From Actinomadura fibrosa (GTDB lineage: Bacteria > Actinomycetota > Actinomycetes > Streptosporangiales > Streptosporangiaceae), in assembly GCF_900659615.1 (NCBI RefSeq), contig NZ_CAACUY010000033.1, positions 1-61,883 of the forward strand: a stretch of 61,883 nucleotides of DNA. The letters are read 5' to 3'. A program made the position numbers and the translations under genes. Position 1 is the first letter of the stretch; each line of letters opens with the position of its first letter. The notes under the pieces were generated by a model. It was given only the letters and a program-made list of their open reading frames with translations. It did not search any database and was not told where the DNA came from. Positions 13,981 to 21,228 of the stretch are shown here, in pieces.

Positions 13981-15141
13981 TCATGACCGGGCAACGGTTC
14001 GCTCCCTTGCGCCGGTCGATCGGGCGACGGTCTGGCGCCGTCCGGTCGCGGCGGAGGCCCTGATCGCGTCCAGTAGGCGGTGCACGTGAAGGCCGTCGTG
14101 GAAGTCGGGTGTGGTGCGGCTGCCCGTTCGGATGTCGTCGGCGAGGCTGCCGTAGAACTGGGCGACGTTGAGGACCTCGGTCTCTTGTGCGGTGTCGGGA
14201 GCCCATAGGTAGCGCTCCGGTATCGGGAGCTGCTCGCGGGACGAGCCGAGCCCCTGCGCGCCGAGGAGGATCAGCGAGCCGATCTGGACGCCGTAGGCAG
14301 CGGCGGGGCCGCCGGAGACGAGCGCCAGGTCGCCTTCCGTTCCGGCGATCTCGATGCGGGTGCGGGCCGCGGTGACCTTGGCGTCGTGGATGTGGACGGC
14401 GGCCAGTGCGCCGCTGGCGAGGGTGGCGTTCACCAGGACTTGGTCGGGGCTGGTGGCTTTGACCGTCTCGCCGGTGCCCTTGACGGTGAGCTCGGGGTGC
14501 TGGACGGCGAGTTCCGCGGAGAGTTCGGCCACGTCCCCGACGATGTGCGCCATGGCGTCGAGGGTGTGGCCGGTGCCGACCTCCAGTGCGCCGGCGGCGT
14601 TGGCCTGGTCGAGGGTGTAGGCGGACCGGGCGGCGATGGTGGAGCCCGCTCCCTTGCCGCGTGCCGCGTAGACGTTGACGGAGGTCACCCGGCCCACGTA
14701 GCCGTCGGCGACCAGGTCGCGCGCGTACTGGACGGCGGGCGAGAAGCGCGCCTGCAACCCGACCGCGTGCCGTGCGCCGACGTCGTCGGCCAGGTCGGCC
14801 AGCCCCTCGGCCTCGGCGGTGGTGCGGGCGAGCGGCCATTCGCAGTAGACGTGCTTGCCGGCGTCCAGTGCCGCGCGTACGAGTTCGTCGTGGGCGGGGA
14901 CCTTGACGGTGACGGCGACCAGGTCGACGTCCGGGTGGGCCGCGAGCTCCCGCGCGTCGGTGAAGGCGTGCGGGACGTGGAAGCGGCGGGCCGCCTCCTC
15001 GGCGGTGTCCTTCCTGGTGGTGCCGACGGCGGTGATCTCGTAGCCGGGCAGCGCGCGGAGGGCGGGGATGTGCGCCCGTGCGGCCCACCCCTCGTCGGGG
15101 TTCGCGCCGATGATGCCCACCCGGATCTTCTCGCTGGACAT
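13981..15141 (-). CDS. Gfo/Idh/MocA family oxidoreductase (Gal80-like)
   Basis: The product is 386 residues. The N-terminal Rossmann domain is seen as IRVGIIGANPDEGWAARAHI and the C-terminal substrate domain includes NVYAARGKGAGSTI and GTGHTLDAMAHIVGDV. The family's EKP motif, whose lysine usually takes part in catalysis, is CEWPLA here, with tryptophan in place of lysine. This is seen in the Gal80-like subgroup and may mean altered or absent dehydrogenase activity. The start at ATG 15141 is preceded by GAAGGGA. It is divergent from a TetR gene with three operator-like dyads between them (15183-15266), so it is tightly regulated. Confidence 0.88.
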   Translation of the reverse strand: MSSEKIRVGIIGANPDEGWAARAHIPALRALPGYEITAVGTTRKDTAEEAARRFHVPHAFTDARELAAHPDVDLVAVTVKVPAHDELVRAALDAGKHVYCEWPLARTTAEAEGLADLADDVGARHAVGLQARFSPAVQYARDLVADGYVGRVTSVNVYAARGKGAGSTIAARSAYTLDQANAAGALEVGTGHTLDAMAHIVGDVAELSAELAVQHPELTVKGTGETVKATSPDQVLVNATLASGALAAVHIHDAKVTAARTRIEIAGTEGDLALVSGGPAAAYGVQIGSLILLGAQGLGSSREQLPIPERYLWAPDTAQETEVLNVAQFYGSLADDIRTGSRTTPDFHDGLHVHRLLDAIRASAATGRRQTVARSTGARERTVARS

Positions 15142-15182
15142 GACGGGTCCCTTCGTGAGTTCGTCGGTCGTCGTTCCCGCGT

Positions 15183-15266
15183 AAGCGGACCGACCTCGTC
15201 CGTTTGCAGACGCTAGCGCAAGCGGACGCGGCCTGTCCACTTAAAACGGAGTGTAAGTGTCCGCTT
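15183..15266. promoter_or_regulatory. Three copies of a 23-bp dyad, candidate TetR operators
   Basis: Each copy has the form of two 8-bp arms separated by exactly 7 bp: AAGCGGAC-N7-GTCCGTTT (15183-15205), AAGCGGAC-N7-GTCCACTT (15220-15242) and AAACGGAG-N7-GTCCGCTT (15244-15266). They fill the 143-bp divergent region. The repeated architecture at fixed spacing is strong evidence for a multi-site operator for the adjacent TetR regulator, controlling both itself and the oxidoreductase. The third copy probably overlaps the TetR promoter. Confidence 0.75.
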
Positions 15267-15284
15267 ATTGCTAGGATCGAGGTC

Positions 15285-15926
15285 ATGAGCAGCACACCGA
15301 GCGCCGTCGATCGGCTCCTGGACGACGGCTCGGGCCGGCGCCCGCGCGCCGACGCGAGGCGCAACGTGGAGCGGCTGGTCCGGGCGGCGCGCGAGGCCGC
15401 CGGCGAGGTCGGCGGCGAGATCACGGCGCACGAGATCGCCCGCCGGGCGGGGGTCGGGGTCGGGACGTTCTACCGGCGCGTCAGCACGCTGGAGGTCCTG
15501 CTGGAGGCGGTGCTCGCCGAGGTGCTGGGAGAGATCGTCACGAAGGGCGACGAGGGGCTGGCCGACCCGGATCCCTGGGAGGGCTTCCGGCATTTCGCCG
15601 GGGCCTACATCCGGCTCCGCAACGAACTGTGCGACATCAACGAACGGCTCGGTGGCCCGCTCGACCATGCCCGAGCCGAGCTGCGCGACCGTATCCGCCT
15701 GCTGGTGGAGCGCGCTCAGACGGCCGGTGTGATGCGGGCGGACATCACCTGGCAGGACGTCGCCTTCCTGATGGTGTCGGTGTCCACGGGTGACCACACC
15801 CTCGGTGTCCGCGCCAGCCCGCAGCAGTGGGACCGCAACCTCGGCATCGTTCTGGACGGGCTCCGCGCTCCCGATCCCACACCGCTTCCCGGCACCCCGC
15901 CCGTGGAGATGACCACCGATTCTTGA
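15285..15926 (+). CDS. TetR family transcriptional regulator
   Basis: The product is 213 residues. The N-terminal TetR helix-turn-helix is seen in ITAHEIARRAGVGVGTFYRR followed by LEVLLEAVLAEVL. The C-terminal 130 residues form the variable ligand-binding domain. ATG 15285 lies 19 bases after a candidate operator half, and three such sites precede it. The divergent Gfo/Idh/MocA oxidoreductase is the expected target. In this arrangement the regulator usually senses the oxidoreductase substrate or a xenobiotic. Confidence 0.9.
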   Translation: MSSTPSAVDRLLDDGSGRRPRADARRNVERLVRAAREAAGEVGGEITAHEIARRAGVGVGTFYRRVSTLEVLLEAVLAEVLGEIVTKGDEGLADPDPWEGFRHFAGAYIRLRNELCDINERLGGPLDHARAELRDRIRLLVERAQTAGVMRADITWQDVAFLMVSVSTGDHTLGVRASPQQWDRNLGIVLDGLRAPDPTPLPGTPPVEMTTDS

Positions 15927-16055
15927 CGTTGTGCGCCGCGCCTTACCGAGGGCCCGGAACTCCGTGAGGGTGTCGTCCGTCCTCCCTCGTGGCAGGTCGC
16001 GGGGCCGCGCGGCTGCCCGTAGTTTGGTGACGTCGGCCGACGATGAGGAGCGTTC

Positions 16056-17603
16056 ATGTCCATGCAGAAGGGCGCCAACACCGCGGTGCCGGTTCCCTCG
16101 GTCCGGGTCGAGCTCGGCTGGCAGGGCGGGCCCGGCGTGCCCGACGCGGACGCGTCCGCGCTCCTGCTGGCCAGCACGGGACGGGTGCGCTCCGACGACG
16201 ACTTCGTCTTCTACAACCAGCCGGCCCACGCGTCCGGGGCCGTGCGGCACGAGGGCAAGCAGCAGGGGCCGACCGTGCTGGACGTCCTGTCGGTCGACCT
16301 GAGCCGTGTCGAACCCGACATCGAGAAGGTCGTCATCGCCGCGTCCGCGGACGGGGGCACGTTCGGGCAGTTCAAGGGGCTGTACGTGCGCGTGCTGGAC
16401 GCCGCGGCGGGAACGGAGATCGCCCGGTTCGACAGTCAGGGCGCCACCAGTGAGACCGCGTTCGTGCTGGGCGAGCTCTACCGGCGCCAGGGCGCGTGGA
16501 AGTTCCGTGCCATCGGCCAGGGCTATGACTCGGGGCTCGCGGGGCTCGCCACGGATTTCGGCATCTCGGTCGACGAGCCCCAGCAGGCGGCCGCTCCGCC
16601 TCCGCCCGCCCCTCCGCAGCCGCAGGCACCCCCTCCCGCGCCTCCGCAGCCGCAGGCACCCCCTCCCGCGCCTCCGCAGCCGCAGGCACCGCCTCCTCCG
16701 CCGGGCCCGTACGCTCCGCCCGGCCAGGAGCAGTACGCCCCGCCGCCGCCCGGGGGCCAGTACATGCCTCCGCCGCCCGGCCAGTACCCGCCGCCTCCTC
16801 CGCCTGGGCAGTACGCCCCGCCGCCGCCCCCGCCTGGGCCTGGGGAGTACGCTCCGCCGCCTCCGCCTGGTGGCCAGTACAGTCCGCCTCCGCCCGGGCA
16901 GTACGCGCCCCCGCCGGCTCCTGGTTACGGTCAGCAGCCGCCGCCCCAGCAGCAGGCCCCGCAGCAGCAGGGCGGCAAGATTTCCCTCACGAAGAACGCG
17001 CCGTCGGTGTCGCTCACCAAGCACGGTGCGACGTCCGGGAACATGCGCGTCAACCTGAACTGGACGGCTCGTGAGGGCGTCGCCAAGGGACGGCTCGGCA
17101 AGCGCCGCCGCGGTGTCGACCTGGACCTCGACCTGTGCTGCCTCTGGGAGCTGCAGGACGGCCGCAAGGGGATCATCCACGCGCTCGGTGACATGGGCAC
17201 GCTCGACCGGGCGCCGTTCATCAAGCTCGACAAGGACGACCGGACGGGCGCCGTCGAGACGGGTGAGAACCTCACCATCAACCTCGACCACACCGCCGAC
17301 TTCAAGCGCATCCTGGTCTTCGCCGAGATCTACGACGGCGCCGACGACTTCCGCGGCCTGGACGCGATCGCCACGCTGTACCCGGTCGGTTCCCAGCCGA
17401 TCGAGATGCGGATGGACGACTGCGTGGACGCGTCCCGCGACGCGGTCCTCGCGCTCATCGAGAACGTCGGCGGGGATCTGGTGGTGCGCCGTGAGGGCCG
17501 GTTCGTGCTGCCTCCGCCCGGCCGTCCGCGCTGGGGCAAGATGTCGGTCGACCAGGCGTACGGCTGGAATCTGGAGTGGGTCGCTTCGCGCGGTAAGGAC
17601 TGA
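16056..17603 (+). CDS. TerD-domain protein with proline-rich linker and C-terminal TerA/TerF-like domain
   Basis: The product is 515 residues. Residues about 1-170 are a TerD domain ([53 protein letters not shown]), a calcium-binding fold of tellurite- and stress-response proteins. Residues about 175-305 are a Pro/Gln/Tyr/Gly linker that begins with three 10-residue [14 protein letters not shown] repeats. The remaining 210 residues resemble the second half of TerA/TerF-type proteins ([35 protein letters not shown]). No tellurite or other ter gene is adjacent. The function is probably membrane or stress-associated scaffolding rather than metal resistance itself. ATG 16056 has GATGAGGAGCG upstream. 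Confidence 0.88.
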   Translation: MSMQKGANTAVPVPSVRVELGWQGGPGVPDADASALLLASTGRVRSDDDFVFYNQPAHASGAVRHEGKQQGPTVLDVLSVDLSRVEPDIEKVVIAASADGGTFGQFKGLYVRVLDAAAGTEIARFDSQGATSETAFVLGELYRRQGAWKFRAIGQGYDSGLAGLATDFGISVDEPQQAAAPPPPAPPQPQAPPPAPPQPQAPPPAPPQPQAPPPPPGPYAPPGQEQYAPPPPGGQYMPPPPGQYPPPPPPGQYAPPPPPPGPGEYAPPPPPGGQYSPPPPGQYAPPPAPGYGQQPPPQQQAPQQQGGKISLTKNAPSVSLTKHGATSGNMRVNLNWTAREGVAKGRLGKRRRGVDLDLDLCCLWELQDGRKGIIHALGDMGTLDRAPFIKLDKDDRTGAVETGENLTINLDHTADFKRILVFAEIYDGADDFRGLDAIATLYPVGSQPIEMRMDDCVDASRDAVLALIENVGGDLVVRREGRFVLPPPGRPRWGKMSVDQAYGWNLEWVASRGKD

Positions 17604-17680
17604 CCCTGGGTGTGTCGTGTCCGTCGGCCCCGGCTCGTGTAGTCAGTGGGTCGGCGGAACGCGGCTGAGGTCTCTGACTG

Positions 17681-18313
17681 TCACTCGCCCTTCACCGCGT
17701 CGGCGAGTTTCTTGTCGCGCGCCGTTCTGACGAGTGCTGCGGTCAGCTTCGCCAGGTCCTTCCCCGGTACTTGGGAGGCGAGCTTCTCTGGATCGGTGGG
17801 CAGTCCGAGCCGCTCGGCCCCCTTTTGCACCTGGGAGTCGATGTAGGGGCGGAGCCAGGGCCACACGGCTTGAGCCTCGCGGCAGAAGATGTCCGCTCCT
17901 GTGGGGCCGATGCCGGGGAACTGCTGTAGGAGTTCACGCGCGCGCTTCGGGTCGTGGTCCGCTGCGTCTGCGAGCTTGCGGAGGTCGCCGCCGTACTCGT
18001 CCAGGACTCTCTGCGCGGTTTCGCCGAGGCGGGTCGCCGTGCTCTCGTCGTAGCGGACGTAATGGCCCCTGCCGAGCGCGTCGACCCGCTCCTGCCACGT
18101 CAGCCCGCACATGCCGCGCGGGGTGCCGCCGCCTGCCGCGAACAGTTCCCGGGCGGCGGCGAGTGCGATCCCCGACGAGATCCGGGCGCTCAGGAGGTTG
18201 GCCAGGACCAGGAGCTTGAAGAGCGCGGCCGGCTGGTCCTTGAGCGGTGCGCCGGCCTCTTCGGCGAAGGTCTCGCCGTGCTCGTCCAGCAGCTTCCTCA
18301 CAACAGCGTCCAT
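17681..18313 (-). CDS. HhH-GPD / endonuclease III-like DNA repair protein
   Basis: The product is 210 residues. ATG 18313 was chosen because GGAGGTGA precedes it by six bases; a GTG 15 bases earlier is less likely. The helix-hairpin-helix signature LLQQFPGIGPTGADIFCREA lies near residue 130, in the right place for an endonuclease III superfamily member. There is no C-terminal Cys4 iron-sulfur cluster, and the catalytic lysine is not evident. It is therefore a divergent actinobacterial family of uncertain substrate. It is oriented with RNase HII upstream on the same strand. Confidence 0.72.
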   Translation of the reverse strand: MDAVVRKLLDEHGETFAEEAGAPLKDQPAALFKLLVLANLLSARISSGIALAAARELFAAGGGTPRGMCGLTWQERVDALGRGHYVRYDESTATRLGETAQRVLDEYGGDLRKLADAADHDPKRARELLQQFPGIGPTGADIFCREAQAVWPWLRPYIDSQVQKGAERLGLPTDPEKLASQVPGKDLAKLTAALVRTARDKKLADAVKGE

Positions 18314-18384
18314 GGCGTTCACCTCCACTGGACGCCGCCGTACCCCGGTACTTCGGGATGACTCATCGTCGTCCGCGCGGGGTT

Positions 18385-19164
18385 CTAGATGAGGCTGAGC
18401 TGGCCTTCTCCGGCGAGCGGGTCACGGTGCCGCTTGAGGTGGCGCCAGCGCGGCAGGTCGTCCAGGTAGGACCAGGACATCCTGTGGTGCGGAGTGGGGC
18501 CGGACTCCTTCAGCGCCTGCTGGTGGACGGGCGACGGGTAGCCCGCGCTGTCGGCGAACCCGTAGCCGGGGAACTCGGTGTCCAGGTCGGCCATCAGCCG
18601 GTCGCGGTGGACCTTGGCCAGGACGGAGGCCGCCGCGACCGTCACCGAGCGCTGGTCCGCCTTGATCTCGCATCGCACTTTCCAGGGGCGGCGCAGGAAG
18701 TCGTGCTTGCCGTCCAGGATGACCACGTCGGGTGGTACGGGCAGGGCCTCCAGTGCGCGGACCGCGGCACGGCGCAGCGCCTCCGTCATGCCGACCTCGT
18801 CGATCTCGCTCGGGGAGGACGCGCCGATGGCGTGTCCGCTGAGCCAGCCGGGGAGGATCTCGGCGAACGACGCGCGGTGCGCCTCTGTGAGGAGCTTGGA
18901 GTCGGTCAGCCCCACGGTCCGCTTGCCGCGGCCTGGCAGGACGGGAGGCGGGCTCAGGTCGGTGACCGCGGCGCAGACGACGACGGGGCCCGCCCAGGCA
19001 CCGCGCCCGACCTCGTCCACTCCGGCGATGCTGAGCGGACGGCCGTCCTCGGCGAGGGCTGCCTTGAGTTCCTCTTCGATGGCGTAACCGGCGATGCGTG
19101 GCGTCGCCTCCGACGCCGGGGTGTCGGCGTCCAGGCCAGGTAGCGCGCCGGTCGGGTCGGTCAC
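18385..19164 (-). CDS. rnhB: Ribonuclease HII
   Basis: The product is 259 residues, slightly longer than the usual 200-240 owing to an N-terminal tail of about 45 residues. The catalytic motif [17 protein letters not shown] provides D50 and E51. Further acidic residues lie in [10 protein letters not shown] and the DADLDT-equivalent [34 protein letters not shown] is the characteristic RNase HII helix. The enzyme removes ribonucleotides misincorporated in DNA and RNA from RNA-DNA hybrids. Its start is 24 bases from the response regulator stop, on the same strand. Confidence 0.95.
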   Translation of the reverse strand: MTDPTGALPGLDADTPASEATPRIAGYAIEEELKAALAEDGRPLSIAGVDEVGRGAWAGPVVVCAAVTDLSPPPVLPGRGKRTVGLTDSKLLTEAHRASFAEILPGWLSGHAIGASSPSEIDEVGMTEALRRAAVRALEALPVPPDVVILDGKHDFLRRPWKVRCEIKADQRSVTVAAASVLAKVHRDRLMADLDTEFPGYGFADSAGYPSPVHQQALKESGPTPHHRMSWSYLDDLPRWRHLKRHRDPLAGEGQLSLI

Positions 19165-19188
19165 GGGAACACCCTAGGGGACGAAGGG

Positions 19189-19794
19189 TCAGAGCCAGCC
19201 GTTGTGGCGCGCGGTGCCGACGGCTTCGATGCGGTTGCGCGCGCCCGTCTTGCCGATCGCCGCGGACAGGTGGTTGCGGACGGTGCTCTCCGACAGGTGC
19301 AGGCGTCCGGCGATGTCGGCCACCGTCGCCCCGTCCGAGGCCGCCGTCAGCACGTCCCGCTCGCGGTCGGTCAGCGGGTTCGGTCCCACCGACAGCGCGG
19401 CGGCCGCGAGGACGGGGTCCACGACCCGCTCACCGGCGAGGACGCGGCGCAGGGCCGCCACCAGGTCCTCGATCGGCCCGTCCTTGACCAGGAACCCGCT
19501 CGCGCCCGCCTCCATCGCGCGCCGCAGGTAGCCGGGGCGCCCGAACGTGGTGACGATCAGGACCTTGCAGGCGGGCAGCTCGCGGCGCAGGTCGGCGGCG
19601 ACGTCGAGCCCGCTGCGGCCGGGCATCTCGATGTCGAGGACGGCCACGTCCGGGCGGGTCCGCAGCGCCTCCGCCAGGACTCCGGCGCCGTCGCCGACCT
19701 GGGCGACGACCTCCACGTCGTCTTCGAGTCCGAGCAGGAGCGCGAGCGCGCCGCGCATCATGCCCTGGTCCTCGGCGAGCAGAACTCTGATCAC
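19189..19794 (-). CDS. NarL/FixJ family response regulator
   Basis: The product is 201 residues from GTG 19794, which has GGGAGGAAG just upstream; a longer in-frame start is possible. The receiver domain shows VLLAEDQGMM (acidic pocket), the phospho-acceptor aspartate in VAVLDIEMPGRSG, and the conserved lysine in FLVKDGPIEDL. The C-terminal LuxR helix-turn-helix is LTDRERDVLTAASDGATVAD with STVRNHLSAAIGKTG. It follows its cognate kinase gene (19830-21044) by 35 bases. The pair resembles the LiaSR/DesKR class, which often senses cell-envelope or membrane stress. Confidence 0.92.
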   Translation of the reverse strand: MIRVLLAEDQGMMRGALALLLGLEDDVEVVAQVGDGAGVLAEALRTRPDVAVLDIEMPGRSGLDVAADLRRELPACKVLIVTTFGRPGYLRRAMEAGASGFLVKDGPIEDLVAALRRVLAGERVVDPVLAAAALSVGPNPLTDRERDVLTAASDGATVADIAGRLHLSESTVRNHLSAAIGKTGARNRIEAVGTARHNGWL

Positions 19795-19829
19795 GTGCTT
19801 CCTCCCCGCCTCATTGTCCACCTGCCGTA

Positions 19830-21044
19830 TCACCGCGGAGCACTGACGGGGACGGTGACCTTGAGCAGGAAACCCCCGTCCGGTGACGGGCCCGCCGCTA
19901 CGGTGCCTTCGGCAGCTTCCATCCGCTCCCTGAGGCCGCGTAGACCGTGTCCACCCGGACCCAGATCCAGGCCGGTGTCGGTTGATCCGGCGGAGCCCGC
20001 TTCGTCGCCGGTGGTGTTGCGTGGGCCGGGGCCGTCGTCCTTGACCTCCAGCACGGCACGGTCACCCTCATTCCGGATGGTGATCGCGCAATGCCGCGCA
20101 CCGCTGTGCCGGATCACGTTGGTGACGCCTTCGCGTACGGCCCACCCGAGCAGGGCGTCCTCCTCAGGGGGGAGGGGAGCGCCGGAGCGGCGCACGTCGA
20201 CGTCGACGCCCGAGTCCGACAGCGCAGTACGGGCGGAGTCGAGCTCGCCCGCGAGACCGCGGCCGCGGTAACCGGTGACCGCCTGCCGCACCTCGCCCAG
20301 GGCCTGTCGTCCGACGGTCTCGATGTCGGCGGCCTGTTCGGCAGCAAGCGTCGGGTCGCGCTCGACGATCCGCCGGACGGCCTGCGCTTTGACGACCATG
20401 AGCGACAGGGTGTGCCCCATCAGGTCGTGCAGGTCGCGGGAGAAGCGCAGCCGCTCGCGTGCGACGGCGGCCTCGGCGAGCTCCTCCCGGGCGTCGCGCA
20501 GAAGGCCGATGACGGTGACCAGGCGGAGGACGACCGCCGTGACGAGTCCGGCCGTGACGGTCCCGTACCAGTAGGCGAGGACGCTGGCGCCGCTCTCGCC
20601 GCCCACCTGGATGACGAGCGCGCACAGGACGGACACCCCGCCGATGGCGAGCAGCATCGTGATCTCGGGTCCTCGCCTCCGCTGCGGCGTGTGCCCCACG
20701 ACGACGCCCGTCGCGAGGCCGAGCAGCGGGAACATCGAATACCACCGGCCCTGGAAGGCCAGTGCCGCCGCGGTGGCGACGCCCGCTTGCAGCACCAGCA
20801 GCCCCACCGGCACCCGTAGGGGGACTCGGCCGTCGAACGCCGTGCGGATGACGGAGAGGTGCAGGACCGCGAACGCCAGGAGTGCCAGAAGGGCCGGCCA
20901 CATGGGGTGGGTCCGGCCTTTGAGCGCGTCCGTCAAGGGCCAGGCGAGGACGACCAGCCAGAACATGAAGGGCCGGGCGTTGGGACCGCGCCTGTCGATT
21001 TTCTCCAGGTCCAGGTCGGGGATCCGTCTGGGTATGGCCTTCAC
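19830..21044 (-). CDS. Sensor histidine kinase, HisKA_3 (NarL-partner) type
   Basis: The product is 404 residues from GTG 21044; the start is uncertain because no ribosome-binding site is evident. Four to six membrane segments fill residues about 25-175 with almost no extracytoplasmic loops, so it probably senses an intramembrane signal. The phospho-acceptor histidine is in RFSRDLHDLMGHTLSLMVVK. The ATPase domain has REGVTNVIRHSGARHCAITI (N box), VKDDGPGP (G1) and GGHGLRGLRERMEA (G2). It is upstream of the response regulator and divergent from the membrane AAA+ ATPase. Confidence 0.9.
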   Translation of the reverse strand: MKAIPRRIPDLDLEKIDRRGPNARPFMFWLVVLAWPLTDALKGRTHPMWPALLALLAFAVLHLSVIRTAFDGRVPLRVPVGLLVLQAGVATAAALAFQGRWYSMFPLLGLATGVVVGHTPQRRRGPEITMLLAIGGVSVLCALVIQVGGESGASVLAYWYGTVTAGLVTAVVLRLVTVIGLLRDAREELAEAAVARERLRFSRDLHDLMGHTLSLMVVKAQAVRRIVERDPTLAAEQAADIETVGRQALGEVRQAVTGYRGRGLAGELDSARTALSDSGVDVDVRRSGAPLPPEEDALLGWAVREGVTNVIRHSGARHCAITIRNEGDRAVLEVKDDGPGPRNTTGDEAGSAGSTDTGLDLGPGGHGLRGLRERMEAAEGTVAAGPSPDGGFLLKVTVPVSAPR

Positions 21045-21228
21045 GGGAACACGGTACGCGTGCCCGGCTCTCTTCTCCGAGAGTTGCAAGTACGGGCTAA
21101 TCCAGTACGAATGTCCTGGTCCAGCGGTTCCGCCGGTACGCCGTCGGTGGACGTCCGCCCGGCCGGCGCCCAAGCAACCGAGCTCGGGAGGTCCCGTTCT
21201 GACGGGTCCTGCGCTTTACTCGATTTCG

